64,000 bases of DNA, from positions 28,113,501 through 28,177,500 of the forward strand of contig NC_092580.1 of assembly GCF_037975245.1 (NCBI RefSeq), written 5' to 3'. The notes beneath the pieces were generated by a model that saw only the letters and a list, made by a program, of their open reading frames with translations, searched no databases and was not told the DNA's origin. This document shows positions 25,790-38,128 of the stretch, one piece after another. Position 1 is the first letter of the stretch. Each line of letters opens with the position of its first letter. Made by a program: the position numbers and the translations under genes. The stretch is from Apostichopus japonicus. Taxonomy: Eukaryota > Echinodermata > Holothuroidea > Aspidochirotida > Stichopodidae.

Positions 25790-28000
25790 TGTGCAGTATA
25801 CAACCAAACTTGTAGTCTTTGGCGTCCACGGGATTTCAAAGGTGGGGGTTGGAGTGAGGTAGGTGGTGGGGTGAGGTAGGTGGTGGGGGTTGAGCGAGGT
25901 AGGTGGTGGGGTTGGGGAGAGAATTAAAAAACCTCCCCGACTGATTTTAGATACGGATATGCACACGAATAGAAGGGTCAAAGGCTAATCAAGGATTTTG
26001 TAAAGCAGGTTGGACAGCACTGGGTTCATTGAAGCTGAGTCTCATGTACGGGCGTTTGGGGGTTCTTCCCCCAGAAATAAATTAATAGTTTAGATGTCAA
26101 ATGATGCAATGTGAGGAATATGGCCTATTAGTAGCTCTAATCGCAAGTTTGAGTTAATAAATATAGTATTGATATTTTGGCCGAATGTAAAAAATTCCCC
26201 GAATGAACCATTTTCCCTGACTGAAGATGGGAGTGGGGCCATGCTCCCCCCCCCCCCATCTTTTCGCACGCCATTGCTTTTAGTACACGAGTCCGTAGTC
26301 GCACATGTTTCGTGGATTCAGTGGATATTCTGGTTTGATAGGGGGGGGGGGTCATGATAATAGGCTAATTCTTGGATTTGAACCAAGTCCTGAGTCTTGC
26401 TTAAAAACGACCGATGCTTAAAAAAAGCAAATACATTTTCGAGAGGAATCATAAGTTTATTTCCCCTTTTTTTGGGGGGGGGGGGAGTAGGTGGGTAATT
26501 ATCTGTTTGTTGCTTCTTTTTTTTATTTCAAGCCTTAATCGAGCATTCAACACATTTTCGATTAGACACTTTCACAGTATCACAGTTTAGTATATGAAAC
26601 ACAATCAGAAACATTCCATGTTTTTTTTCCACTTTAAGCTATATTATTTGCAATAAAATGTATGACCTATAGTTTCATCGTATTTTTATTTTATTCTAGT
26701 TAGAGCCTTGGGGCGTTTTCACATTTTAAAGTTGAATATGTGTAACAACGATAGAGCTACAGAAACATTACCTACTGTAAAGGGGTGTTTTCTTACTTCC
26801 TTTTCCCCCTCATTTTCGTATAAAACAGAATACAAAACTAATCGTACGTTAATGTTCCTGTTACCATACACTACAGCGGGCTTTGACCTAAACATTACTC
26901 AGTCAAGCGTTTTCTACAAAACAGGACTTTGTCTTATCCTCCGAGGATCTTACTTCCTTATTCATCATCTATTTGGCCTTTTGATCAGATAATTGGCTTC
27001 CATGATTGTCTTCCTATCACAGATAACAGATACGCCAGATACCCTAATAACCCCTTCTATACTAACTATGTGACTACGCCGTACTTGGTATAAGGTTGAA
27101 TTGACACTGTACAGAACTAATACGTTTCGGTTATATCCATTAAAGTGACGTAGTGGGATATAACTCTCGTTTTTTTTCCCTACACAATACAGTGGTTAGT
27201 TCATAACAAGAGGAAACCCACCAATAACTTTTTCTTTAGTACTATTTCCTGGAGGCTCTGGCATTCCAAAGTGTTCAGTGAGGAGTATTGATTGTAAAGC
27301 CAGAAATTCACTTTGAAATGTTGTAAACCATTGAGAACGGACTGATCTACCCGGTTAACCGGCTCGGAACCGGTGCGTTGCTGGATTCTCAATGCGACGC
27401 CATGTTGAGATTAACAAAGCGCCGATTTCCTCTGCATCATCCACCCAAACGGCCCATGAAATACAGTCTTGTTCGGGAAAGGTGCTAGTTTCGTTCGAGG
27501 TACCAAATGGGCCACACATTTCAAGGCCCCGGTGTCGCATGTTTCAAGGCACCGGCGCCGCCGGTTGGATCAAAGAGTCGGCAGTAAATTATGTTTATTT
27601 ATGTTTGAGTAGGTCTTTGACTTCTTGGCATATTTTGGCGGCAATCCTGGTGATTTTAACATTTTAGAGTTTTCGGTAAGGTATACAATTTCAAAAAAAG
27701 AAAAATATTATAACCAGTTTGACGACTGTCCTCAAAGAGGAGGAAGGGATATGAGGTGGATGGACTGTATAATTAACAGTATTTTGATACTCTTTACAGC
27801 TCCAAATGTAACCATATGTACATGACTATTCTCATCTCTCCCCTCCCTCCTCCCAAATGAACATTAATGTGTCCAACCTATGTCAAGGAGCACTGGCAGC
27901 TAGGTTGAAACAAGGTTTGTTTATCACACATTTGGAGGAAAGAGCTTGACAATTTTTGTAAGTGACAACAATAGGCTCATTTGATCCAAGTAAGGGCAAA
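25790..28000. other. Gene-poor region
   Basis: Contains a GGTAGGTGGTGGGG tandem patch at 25,845-25,920, poly-C near 26,246-26,257, and poly-G near 26,341-26,351 and 26,476-26,487. A relatively GC-rich block at 27,350-27,580 is open on both strands, but I recognise no protein in it. Confidence 0.45.
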
Positions 28001-28415
28001 GGCTTGTTTAAGCGGTTAGTTTTCCGCCCCCACAATCCTTAGGTTTCAGGATCAAAATTCCGCCAGGAGCCAGATTTTCTTGCCCTATTCAAAAATTGCT
28101 GCAGTGCAGTGGTGATGTGTGGAGTCTTCTTTGGATTTGTTATTTCTGGTTTGTGAACTTGGGAACAAGGGTTCGTTTCTGTTCTTCACTTGGTTTCGAA
28201 ACAACTTTGTTCGTCATGGCTGCACTGCAGTGATGTCGAATGGGGTCGCCTTTGCCTACCTCAGTATTTGAGAAAGTGGTCAGATGCTGGGGCATACACT
28301 CTCGTCTGTCGGATGGGGACGTTAAATGGCGGTCCTGGGGAGCAGGAATGGGAGCGAATTCACACCCCTGCCTCTGAACACTTATCGAAAAGAGAAGGCT
28401 TGAAATAAGCCAGTG
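28000..28415 (+). repeat. Possible SINE-like element
   Basis: It starts with a tRNA-like block (TTTAAGCGGTTAG, then GGATCAAAATTCC) and later has CTCGTCTGTCGGATGGGGAC followed by GTTAAATGGCGGTCC. That second motif resembles one I have seen in the bodies of invertebrate SINEs. There is no second copy in this window, so the boundaries are guesses. Confidence 0.4.
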
Positions 28416-28419
28416 TTCA

Positions 28420-29725
28420 TCCACGTTCTAAAACAGATAGGATATCAAATAAGCTACTGTAAGGCTTCCTGATCCTTGGGTCTCTAAACTAAAATAAACG
28501 CATCCATTATAATCTATGAATGAAAATCTTCACAAAAGAAAATACTTGATCGAGTTTCTTTTTCTTCCGTTTTTTTTATTATCATAATTTTATATTTATT
28601 TTAAACCCATAATGTTCCTTTAAAACCCCTGCTAAGGTTCATTTCTATTAAACATTAAACTAAAGAAAACTTCAGTCTGATATATAATCGTTGACATTAG
28701 TCATTAGCATCAATTAAGTCAACCATTAATGAGTGAGTAAATCCATTCTGCATGAATCATTTTGTGAATCATGAAAGCACACTGCTCAAAAAATGTCAAC
28801 CCAAGGACAAAACTTACAAACAGAAACTTCAAAGTTTAGACATGCAAGCTTTTAAATGAAAGACCCCTTTTTGTTTCATTTTAATTGTCCTACAGCTAAT
28901 CTTATATAATCTATAACTACTTAAAAATAATATGCAATAGCTGCACAAAGCTTGACACGCATTGTCTTTGGGAGCAGCATTTGGAACGTGCCTGATAAAA
29001 AGATGTTACCACTTCAAAATGTGACTAATCAAAGGTTCGTATCTTTAGACTAATTGTCAGCGTGTCTGTCCACGAGTCAAAGTTGTGGAGTAACATTTAC
29101 GTCAACGGCTGTTCAGCTTCCAAATAAACCTTTTTGTTATGTTGCTATGACAAATGTAAACTTATTTGATCAATAAATAATGATGTTTAATCAGTGGTGG
29201 AGCCTGGTAGAAGTCATGTGTCATTCATGAGGACAGATTATTTGGAAAAAAAGTAAAGGGGGGGGGGTGGAGGAGGAGGTGTCAGGGATAAGAACAACCA
29301 TTAAGATCAAGAACATAACTCATCATAACTAAGATTTCTGCGAAATCTGTCAAAGGTTCATCCATCACATAATAATAACAAACTTTTTGGGATTCTTACA
29401 GATGCATCTTGCCCTAGCTTCTACAATTCTAACTTTTCTGTCCAACTTAAAAGTTGGTTCCGAGAAGCTTTTGGTTCTAAGACACATTGAAAACAACTGT
29501 TAAAGTTGTCACCAAAATGGTTGCAGAATATGGTATGTTACCCTTTCCATGTACCCATTTAGAGACAATCTCCAAGAGCCGGGGGAAGGGATCAAAATGA
29601 AAGGCCAAATTTAATGTCAGCTATCTAAAGTTACCAGCACAAAACCAAGTTTTTTTCAAAGGGGGTAGAAGAGGGGGCAGCGATGTCCCAACTCCTTCTC
29701 AATCCCCCTCCCCCCGCCCCATCAT
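28420..29725. other. Non-coding stretch
   Basis: AT-rich sequence with a poly-G/GGAGGAGG patch near 29,258-29,281 and a poly-C patch near 29,705. I see no exon or recognisable repeat. Confidence 0.45.
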
Positions 29726-29731
29726 TCATAT

Positions 29732-29958
29732 TGTATGTATTTTAGATCCTCCTGCAAGCAGGAACTCGCGAAGAAGCCTCATTGGCTTATCAAAGCCGCA
29801 AGCTGACGGAAGTCAGTCTCTTAGATTCATATTTAATGTCCATGATTATGAATTGTCAACAACCCTGTAACTGGAGGACATACATTAATCTTGGAGTGAC
29901 TCGAACCGGGGACCTTATGATTGAAAGGCATCGGCATTAACCACTGAGCTACCACTCC
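29732..29958 (-). repeat. tRNA-derived SINE (family 4), full-length copy
   Basis: On the minus strand it starts GGAGTGGTAGCTCAGTGGTT (box A), reaches GGTTCGAGTCACTCC (box B), then has a 140-base body and ends in an ATACATAC-like tail. The first and last bases of the tRNA-like part pair (GGAGTG with CACTCC), so the head is young or conserved. Other copies are at 45,558-45,790 and 58,502-58,668. Confidence 0.85.
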
Positions 29959-29959
29959 G

Positions 29960-32395
29960 TAGAGTGTTATTCACGATTGACAGCACTTGCAGGGCTGGTT
30001 TTGAGATTGCATTGTTTCCACATGGTTAGGCTTCCTTCTTGCATGTCAACACTACATGAATTGTCTAGAATTGAGCAGTCACTGGCACAAAACACAGTGT
30101 TTTTTATTCCAGCAAATTCAATTTCATGTCTGATACTAGTCCTTTACAATGATGAGATATTGAACCCGCCCGATTGATTAGACAAACTGCCAATAATGTG
30201 CCCTGAAATACAACATATGTAGCACATTGTCATAGCAACATAACACTAACATGACTCTTTCATGATCTAGTTAAAATAGCAATCCTGCCCATTACCCCAA
30301 ACCTCATTTCAGATTTAGACAGGCCCGTCTGACAAACAGACAGACGACTTCCATTAAGCTGAGGCCGCATCTATTGAATTCTCTAAACCTAATCATAAAA
30401 AAAGACGGAAATATAACAACAATATACGAAGATTGAATGGCCAACGACCCGAGAAAAATTGAGTTTCAAATCAGATAATGGAAATGGCTAATACTTAGAG
30501 CTACTCTATAGCAAACCTTTTGTATTCCATTTTTTGTACAGAGGGTTTAAACATTGCTATCAAATTGAAGGTCAAAAAGTCATGAAAACTTTGATTTAAA
30601 TTGATTGGTAACATGATGTGGGCAGACAATATGAAACTAGAAACATCTGTGTTATCTTCTGTTTTTGTGATGAGACACTGACTGATGTCGAAGTCACTCT
30701 AATACAACACGTCTGGATAATGGGAAAGTGACTGTAAGACCAACCTGATATGTTGTGGGAGAACTTCTGTCGAGTTTTACGCTAAAGTTGCAAAATATTC
30801 TGTCATTGGGTTAGAGAACATGACCTATCTTGACATTTAGTTTGAACCCTGATTATTTACTATAAGAAAAGCTACATTCTTCTCAATCTTTGTATACGAG
30901 AGGATAACATACTATAACAGCGCAGTACAGACTTTATCACTCTAGTTGGTAGTTGGATACGAACTTTAACATGCAGCTTCAATCGTTAACTAACGTGCAA
31001 TGTTCATTGGTAGTTTTACCGTAATTTTAATAGAAAATTTAGTAAGGATGAATAACTGGCATATGTAACTAAACTTTGGAAGTAGCTCTCTTTATTTATC
31101 ACTTACAGTAATTGGGCGGTCAACAAGATATTGTTGACGGCTTAAATGAATGGTCCACGTTCTGACACAATGGCTGCTCTAATGAATATGTTACTGAAAT
31201 AGTAAACGTGCACAAATAAAAATAAAACTCCATGTCTTTGAAGAGCTGTTTTCTATGACATTGGTGTGCATCTCTGGCAATAAGTAGAAATATAAACACA
31301 ACTGAAACTTGAGAAGTGCTTCGAAAAATTCCTTTTTGTTTAAAATCCTGAATAGCAGTTTAAGCTAAATCACCATTTCTGCAATAATCACAATCTGCGC
31401 AGGGTGAGGAATCTTACAATATACAAGACCATTGAAAACTACACATACAGATAAACGTAATAACATAGTTCCGATTGACTGGACCAAACTGACATAGCAA
31501 AATTTGAACAGGATATTTCTCGTGTAAAGAGCAACTTGAAATATTGCTGTCCACAAGAGCAATGTATTACTCTGCAAATGGATAAGATAATAACATTGTT
31601 TTGTTTTTTTAGGACAAGAATCATTGCAAATTATGCATTTTGCCCACAACAGCTCCATTGAATTAAAAAAAAGAAGAAAAACTTATAAATAACTGGTAAC
31701 AGTTTTGTTGAACTTTTACAGTTATTCAGTATATATATATATTTTTTGGTAAATTAGCAAGTTCTGTTATGAATTTAACAAACCCACTGGATCTCAAATA
31801 ATCTTGCTTGTATACATATTTTGTTTTCTTTGGGGGCAGGGGGGGGGGCTGTCAAAGTTTGGTCCCTAAATGCAGAGCCATCGAAACCTAAATTTCTTAC
31901 ATTGATATTGGCATCCAATATAGAAGGATTAAATATTTACAGTTGTCGTTCTTTATTGTACTTCATTACCTCTCTGGTTCATACAGAGTTGCAAAACTTC
32001 AACGTTTTTCCTCTGACAGGATTTAAATTTCAAAAGACATTTTCATGTCATCACGACTTACAGGAACTGACTTTCGTTTTCACTTTGCAGCCATTTTGTC
32101 GGGGGAAAAATTTCTGCCAGTTCGCTTTCTCTGAGACGCTTCATCTAAACATGACGCAGGGCATTCTTTATCGGAATGATCCCGTTAGCCTGGTCTTGTT
32201 GAGTTTTTGCGTCTCCACCGCTTGTGAAAGGATGATATAATATATAAACTAAGTTTTGGATGATTCTATAGTAAAAAAAAAAAGATAGAAACTTAACTAC
32301 CGCTTTGCATAAAACCTTCTCTTTACCTATCCACTCCTTGGAGGGCTCATGGAAGATATGCAGGCACCTAGGCATATGTGACTGGTCAGGTAGGG
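29960..32395. other. Intergenic stretch 3' of ARPC4
   Basis: No gene recognised. The part next to 32,395 is ARPC4 3' UTR. A minus-strand AATAAA at 31,957-31,952 is a candidate cleavage signal and would give a UTR of about 440 bases. A 139-codon plus-strand ORF at 31,821-32,240 is antisense to this UTR and has no recognisable domain. Confidence 0.4.
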
Positions 32396-35300
32396 CTAAA
32401 ACTGCAGATAAGAGAAGAGAGAGAGACAAAAATTAACGTAATGAACAAGCTACTATTTATTTTTTTTGTCACCCAGACGTAAACACATTCCTTAGAGCAT
32501 TGCGATTCTGATGACTCAATCAGATTGGAAGGGATGTAAACAAGACCAGTCTACTCTAAAGTCTCTGTAGAAACTATATCAAATAAAAAAAAATGTGTTA
32601 ATAACCTAGTATCATGTAAATCAAACTCTCTTATATTTCAATCTGTTTATATAAGTTTCAAGTTAAGCTAATTACTTCAGCTTTAAACAAAATCTGTGGC
32701 AAAGTAAGTGGGGTTGATGTTTCGATCCTAGCAGGATCTTCTTCAGAGGCTTAACTATCCTGCTAGGACCGAAACATCAGGCCCACTGATTTTCAAACAT
32801 TCTCTTACACAGGCTCTTTATGGGGTAAGCAGTTTGCTAACAGTTTTATTTTATTTTGGTTAAACAAAAGTAACTCATCTAAAACCTAAGTACAGCGACT
32901 TAGTTGCTTCAAGTCTATGAGACAAACATAACTTCCAAGTTCACCTAAGCACTCTTCAAAGCAATGAAACTAACAGATTTTAAAAGTTGAGTATACCAAT
33001 TATGGAAATGAAAGAAAGTGATGTGGATTTCGCTTGAAATCTATGCAACTGACTTATTTCCATTTTCATTAACAACTTAGGCTTGAAGTCAAGGAAGTTT
33101 GCAATTTCAAGTCAGGACAATCGCACTACTTTCCAAGCAATCGCAACTACATTATTTTCCATTCGGGGCATAATTGTGACCACCACACTATCACTGTTAC
33201 ATTAACTGTAGGTAAACATATGAAACTTTCAAACTAAATCCCTGAGGATGATTCAAAGTGCCGTTTACCTTTTTCAGGAATTCTTTGGCTACGATATGAG
33301 CCCTGGGAATAATTGTGACCGCCTTCACTGTTACATTAACTGTAGTACACAAATCAAAAAAGTTTCAAACTAAAGCCCTGGGGATGATTTAAAGTGTCGC
33401 TTACCTTTTTCAGGAATTCTTCGGCTACGATTCGTGCCCTGGAATTAACGCTGAGTTTCATTTCACTGATTTCCTTGTCGATTTCTTCCATGAACGTGAT
33501 AATGAAGTCGACTAATTTGTGTTTGAACATCTGCTCTGTGTGGAAGTTGGTGACTAGAAAACTGATATCGTAGCCCTGTGTAGAGACAAGACGTTAAACG
33601 ATCAAAACAGATAACGATAACTGGATTGACGGGGACGGAAAGACGACTGGTCCACTTTTGTCATGTGACAATTTTTCTGTCTTAGCGACTGATTTTCATT
33701 CTTCTAAAAAGATTCATGTTTCTTCAAATATTTATCAGGAGCTTCTATGTTCTCATCCTCCACATCCATTTTCGTTTACTTTTCATCGTTACCTGGTACT
33801 TTCTACATCTTTCTACGATGCATTGGTAGTTATACATCATTCATCTTATTGCACAATTGTTCCTCAAATAATTACTGTAAACAATCATTTGCAACACATT
33901 TAAGCAGGGCAAATTAACATCATAAATATTCGTTGCTAACACTTCAAAGCCACACAAAGAGGGAAAGGAAATAGAGGAAATTTCCATATCATAAAACACA
34001 GGATGCAAGCCTTCCCCAAGACTACATGTGTTACTGATGGAAAGATTGAAGTGGGGGAATACACCCTCTTTAAGGCTTCTCTAATACATAACTGTTTTAA
34101 GTTCTGTACTGGTAGATTCTGCACAACAATACACTAGAGCGAAATGGCATTATTTCAAAAGAACTCAGATCAAAGTTGCTGACACAGGAGATTGGGGGCA
34201 GCAAGATAAGTACAATTAATGTCTCTCTGGTAAATGATGGCAGTATACCAGAATGCAGCAGTCAAAGCTGTTAGTATGATCGACCTCAGTCATGGACCAT
34301 TAAGTGTCCAATGAAGCAGCAAGAAGTGCATTGAATCCAAGCACAGTTATCAAGAATAACTTGAATTACTTGGGTGGTACAGTAGTAAGTCTCTCCCCCC
34401 CCCCCCCTTCCAGTAAACCTGAACCTAGTAAATTCACTGACATATTAACAAAACAGATACATATATAGATAGGAATTAAAATTTTAGCATGCATTCTTAA
34501 ATGTACTGCTGTTGCCGTTCTGGCCCTGTAAATGATTCACAGTCGTTGAGAAAGAAAATGCATGTTGAAAACATAGAATCAATGACCATTTTTGACTTTC
34601 TACCAGATTTGGGGGCTGTGCTGAATTTGGTGATGGCGTTAAACACTTCTGTCCATTGACAAATGTGTGAACTAAAACTTTCACAGATCTTGTATATAGC
34701 TATTAAGCTGGCCATGAAAACCTTGAACAAAATCAGAAAGTGCTCATAAAAAGTTGCTCTTAAAAGGATTTTTACTGCTGTGAATGTGCCTTTTTTTCAG
34801 TACCTTATTATTATTGTTCTAATTGTGTTAACAAAATGTGCATTCAATTTCCTGCATTTGAAGTAAAAAAAATTCACTTTATGTTTTACGGTGAAACTTC
34901 CTCTGTAAGCATTGGGAACTTTTCACTAAACCAAAACACTGGGAAGTTTACTAGAACGTTTGCAGTGCTACTATAGAACTGTGAAGAAAAGAGAAGAGCA
35001 GGCCCATTTTCGGGTTACAGCTAGTGAATGATGCTGCAGCTAGCCTAGGGAATTTTCGGACCTGTGTACAGCAAAGCGTGACTCGTTATCGACCTCTTGC
35101 TATGCTCATTTCAAGGATTAACAATGAATGCTTAGAATCGTCTTCTTGCTATGAAAGATCCAGACATGTTACTTTGGGTACCCTTGAGTTTTAAGAGAGT
35201 TTTTGAGTTTAATCTGCATATAAAGTTGCAAGTATTGGGACTTTATGGAGTTAAAATAGTGGTGATATTGGGGTCTTGTAATGTTGTGAGATGGTTCAGG

Positions 35301-38128
35301 AAAAAAAATTGTCTCCAAAAACAATCAAACCAACACACAGCTGGTGACTTACCTCGACTGGTTTTCTTCGTAAGATAAAGAAGTTGTCAGCTCTGAGCAT
35401 CATGAAGCGCATGAACTTGTGACAAAGAATCTTCTCAATTTCATCGACCTGTTTACAAATGTAAAAAATTAATCAATAAATTAAACAGTTTCAACAGTTA
35501 CATGAAAATTCTGAGCTGAAACATTTCCATCTATTTTTAAATTGTTAACAACAATTTTACATATTAGTCCAATTAGAAGAACCAATAGCTTAAAATCTTC
35601 CAGGAAGTTGCAACAGAACATTCCTCAGCACTCAAAATGGTCCAGCATAGTTATAAATATAATCTACAGACTTTTAACTATAACTACATTCCACAATTCG
35701 CATGGGAGCTTTAACATGTCACTGAATTCCTCACCAACAGTTCAACTGACCATAAGTTAAGAAGTGATCCCTGATATGCATGATTTTACAATCTGTTTAC
35801 TCACTGTTTTCTGAAAATTGTTTACCTCCCCTCCTCAACCATCCATCCACTGAAAAAAAATTATCCTAATGGTTACATAACCATTAAAGGATCTTTTACG
35901 AGTAGAAAATATTCATGTTGACTCTTTTATTGTTAAAGAAAGAGGTAAAAATTGTTTAAAGATAACTTACCTGTTTAATGGATATGCTTATTCTTATGGA
36001 GTTAATAGAGCTTTCTATAAGGACCTTCTCCCTCTCACTTCGACTGATGATGACCGGCTTTAACAACAGTTCCTTGCTACTCCTGTGTCCGAGAAGAATC
36101 AATGAAAACCATATTTAATATCAGAATACTTGAATATCATAAGGGTAATCTGAATACTTCCTGATGTGTGACCTTGCAGAAAAGTAAGAGCATCTATTTC
36201 AAATATACAGTGCGATGAATAATGAACATAATTAGTAACAAGGAGACAAATACACCCAAGCGTTATATTTAAATTATGACATACAAAATGTAACTGATAT
36301 TAAAACAAATTCCCGAACAGCTTTAAATCAATATCTATTTGATAATTGATACCAAGGTTTGCCTCTTTTCTGTGCATGTATGCCAGACCAAAGACATACA
36401 TAACCAAGTTAACAGTTACCATGGATGCTTTTAACCTTCTTTACTCGTGCATTTCTTTTTTTATCAATTTTCTGTGATGAAAAAATATTTTGCAAATGCT
36501 TCTAGCTCAATCTCGGATGTGAGCCACAGCTAACACTGACAGTTCGATACTGAAAAAAAGTTCAGTAACAGCAATTTTCACTTTAAAACAACATGAAAAT
36601 ATATACAAATAAAGACAAAAGGAAAGTAGAACATTGTACTTCCTGCTGACTCTGCAATATTCAGATACTTAAGAAACCAGGCGTGAATTATAAGCAATGA
36701 TATCTTGTAAGCAAACTAGCAATTTTCAGCACTATTGGGTGCGGAGGAAATCTGGGTTCCTGTAGGATGGAGGGGGGGGGGCTACTTCAATCAGCTAGGT
36801 TAAACATAATGATGGGTTTGTATATTCATAACAATGGCAAAGTATAAAAATATGTAAGTTCACAAATAGACTTTATTGTGTACAAAACCAGGTTACAACA
36901 GCATTTCCTTTATCCTTCTTAAGTTATGTAAAGGGAAGGATTTCAGAAAATGAAGCCAATGTGATTGTTGTTTTTTGTGCCACCTTCAATCTGATGCTCT
37001 GAGAAATTGGAACAACAATGTGTTTTGCTATGGAGTCATGGAGATGTTGTCCACACACAGCACACCAGTAAACAAACCAAAGGCTTACGATTCCTCATCG
37101 TGAGCTGGATATTATAGACTTCTACACTAAATAAAACGAGTGGTTTGTACTTACCTTACTTCCACTTCTGGTTTGTTGTGTCTTTCAACATTTTGTGATG
37201 AAAAATTCTCTATGCACATGGCAGCGCTCAAGGTAGCCCTGACGGCATCTAAGTAAGGTCGTAATGTCGCTGCCTGTGTAAGGTGAAAGAATAAAGCTAA
37301 GAGAACACAACTGGACATATGTCATTTCTCTCTGAAAAATTTTTACGACTCTAGTGTAAAACAATGGTACCTTCCATCGTCTTCAGCCCATAGATAAATT
37401 TCTTGTAAGACCTACTGCCAGCTTAAATTAGTGAATCGCTTTAAAGGTTTGGCAAGGACACACCTTCTTTCATGTAACTTAATGTTGTTTAACTTCATTT
37501 CATTCATTTGGGGAGAATTAGTCACCTGCAGTTGGATTTAATGTGCCATAGGCTACATCATTTTGATCACAAGTAAGAATGGAACAGTTTCTTATTTCAC
37601 AGTTGAAATAGTTTGTGAATTATTTTAGGCTTTTGACAACAATTCAGAAGCTTCATCAGTTCGTAGGCCAATCTCGAAATGTCAGACTAGACCCTAGTGG
37701 CTTAGGCAAGGCCTAGTTTAATCGAGCTGTGTTTTTGCTATAGCCTACAATGGTATGATCGAAATTTCAGGAAATATTATTGTTATCAAAATGTTTTCAA
37801 TTGGTACGGATATGCATATTTCTTCCTGATTTTGTGCAAGAAACATTGTCGGTTCGCATTATCTACTCACTGGTGTTACCAGGCTATACCACAGTTGCTA
37901 CAATAGGCCTAACTTAGGCTAGGCCTAGGCTTTGTACGAAATTGCATAGCCTAACGAACTTCACGTTCACAGTGATCTGAACCAGGAAGTAGCTTCAACT
38001 TCTTTATATTGAATTAGATGTGGAAACTTAAGATCCTTCTTTTTGAAGTGGAGTTTGTAAAACTAATGGAATTAAAAGAATCACATTAAGTCAAACAATA
38101 TTCTCCATATCAAAGTTAATCTTACCAT
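32396..38128 (-). CDS. ARPC4: Actin-related protein 2/3 complex subunit 4
   Basis: ARPC4 is a core subunit of the seven-protein Arp2/3 complex, which nucleates branched actin in the cytoplasm; with ARPC2 it forms the structural core. Six coding exons on the minus strand: 38128-38126 (just the ATG), 37273-37155, 36082-35971, 35448-35353, 33575-33405, and 32401-32396 (Phe and stop). All junctions are GT-AG with matching phase, and the total is 168 residues, equal to human ARPC4. The product is nearly identical to the vertebrate protein: [14 protein letters not shown] at the start, [15 protein letters not shown], then [36 protein letters not shown], and [20 protein letters not shown]. The final exon is recognised by a long CT tract and CTGCAG before TTTTAG. 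The first exon splits directly after ATG. A partial tandem copy of the exon 5 end sits just downstream at 33,171-33,306. Confidence 0.97.
32709..32788. repeat. Imperfect 30-bp hairpin in the last ARPC4 intron
   Basis: GATGTTTCGATCCTAGCAGG pairs with CCTGCTAGGACCGAAACATC across a loop of about 20 bases. There is no coding content. It may be a small palindromic repeat; this window has only one copy. Confidence 0.7.
33171..33442 (-). repeat. Tandem duplication covering the 3' end of ARPC4 exon 5
   Basis: Two adjacent units of about 136 bases, 33,171-33,306 and 33,307-33,442. Both contain ATAATTGTGACC, CACTGTTACATTAACTGTAG, TTTCAAACTAAA and the end of exon 5 with its donor. The downstream unit reads [12 protein letters not shown] before a GTAAAC donor, against [12 protein letters not shown] and GTAAGC in the real exon. 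It has no full exon, so it is a partial exon copy inside the intron. Confidence 0.85.
36745..36785. repeat. Poly-G patch in an ARPC4 intron
   Basis: Short G-run (about 10 G) within the otherwise AT-rich second coding intron. The ARPC4 introns hold no other recognisable gene, apart from a poly-C run near 34,387-34,398. Confidence 0.6.

Noticed and set aside
25355-25981. 208-codon minus-strand ORF, one of the longest in the window
   Set aside because: It runs through the low-complexity interior and ends of the TIR element at 25,321-25,787 and a GGTAGGTGGTGGGG patch. The translation is repeat-driven (Lys/Phe/Trp and Pro/Thr runs).
29880-29958. tRNA gene on the minus strand
   Set aside because: Ends pair and box B is good, but the same 230-base unit with body and tail recurs at 45.6 kb and 58.5 kb, so it is a SINE head.
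31821-32240. 139-codon plus-strand ORF
   Set aside because: Antisense to the probable ARPC4 3' UTR, no recognisable domain, and the start lies in a G-run.
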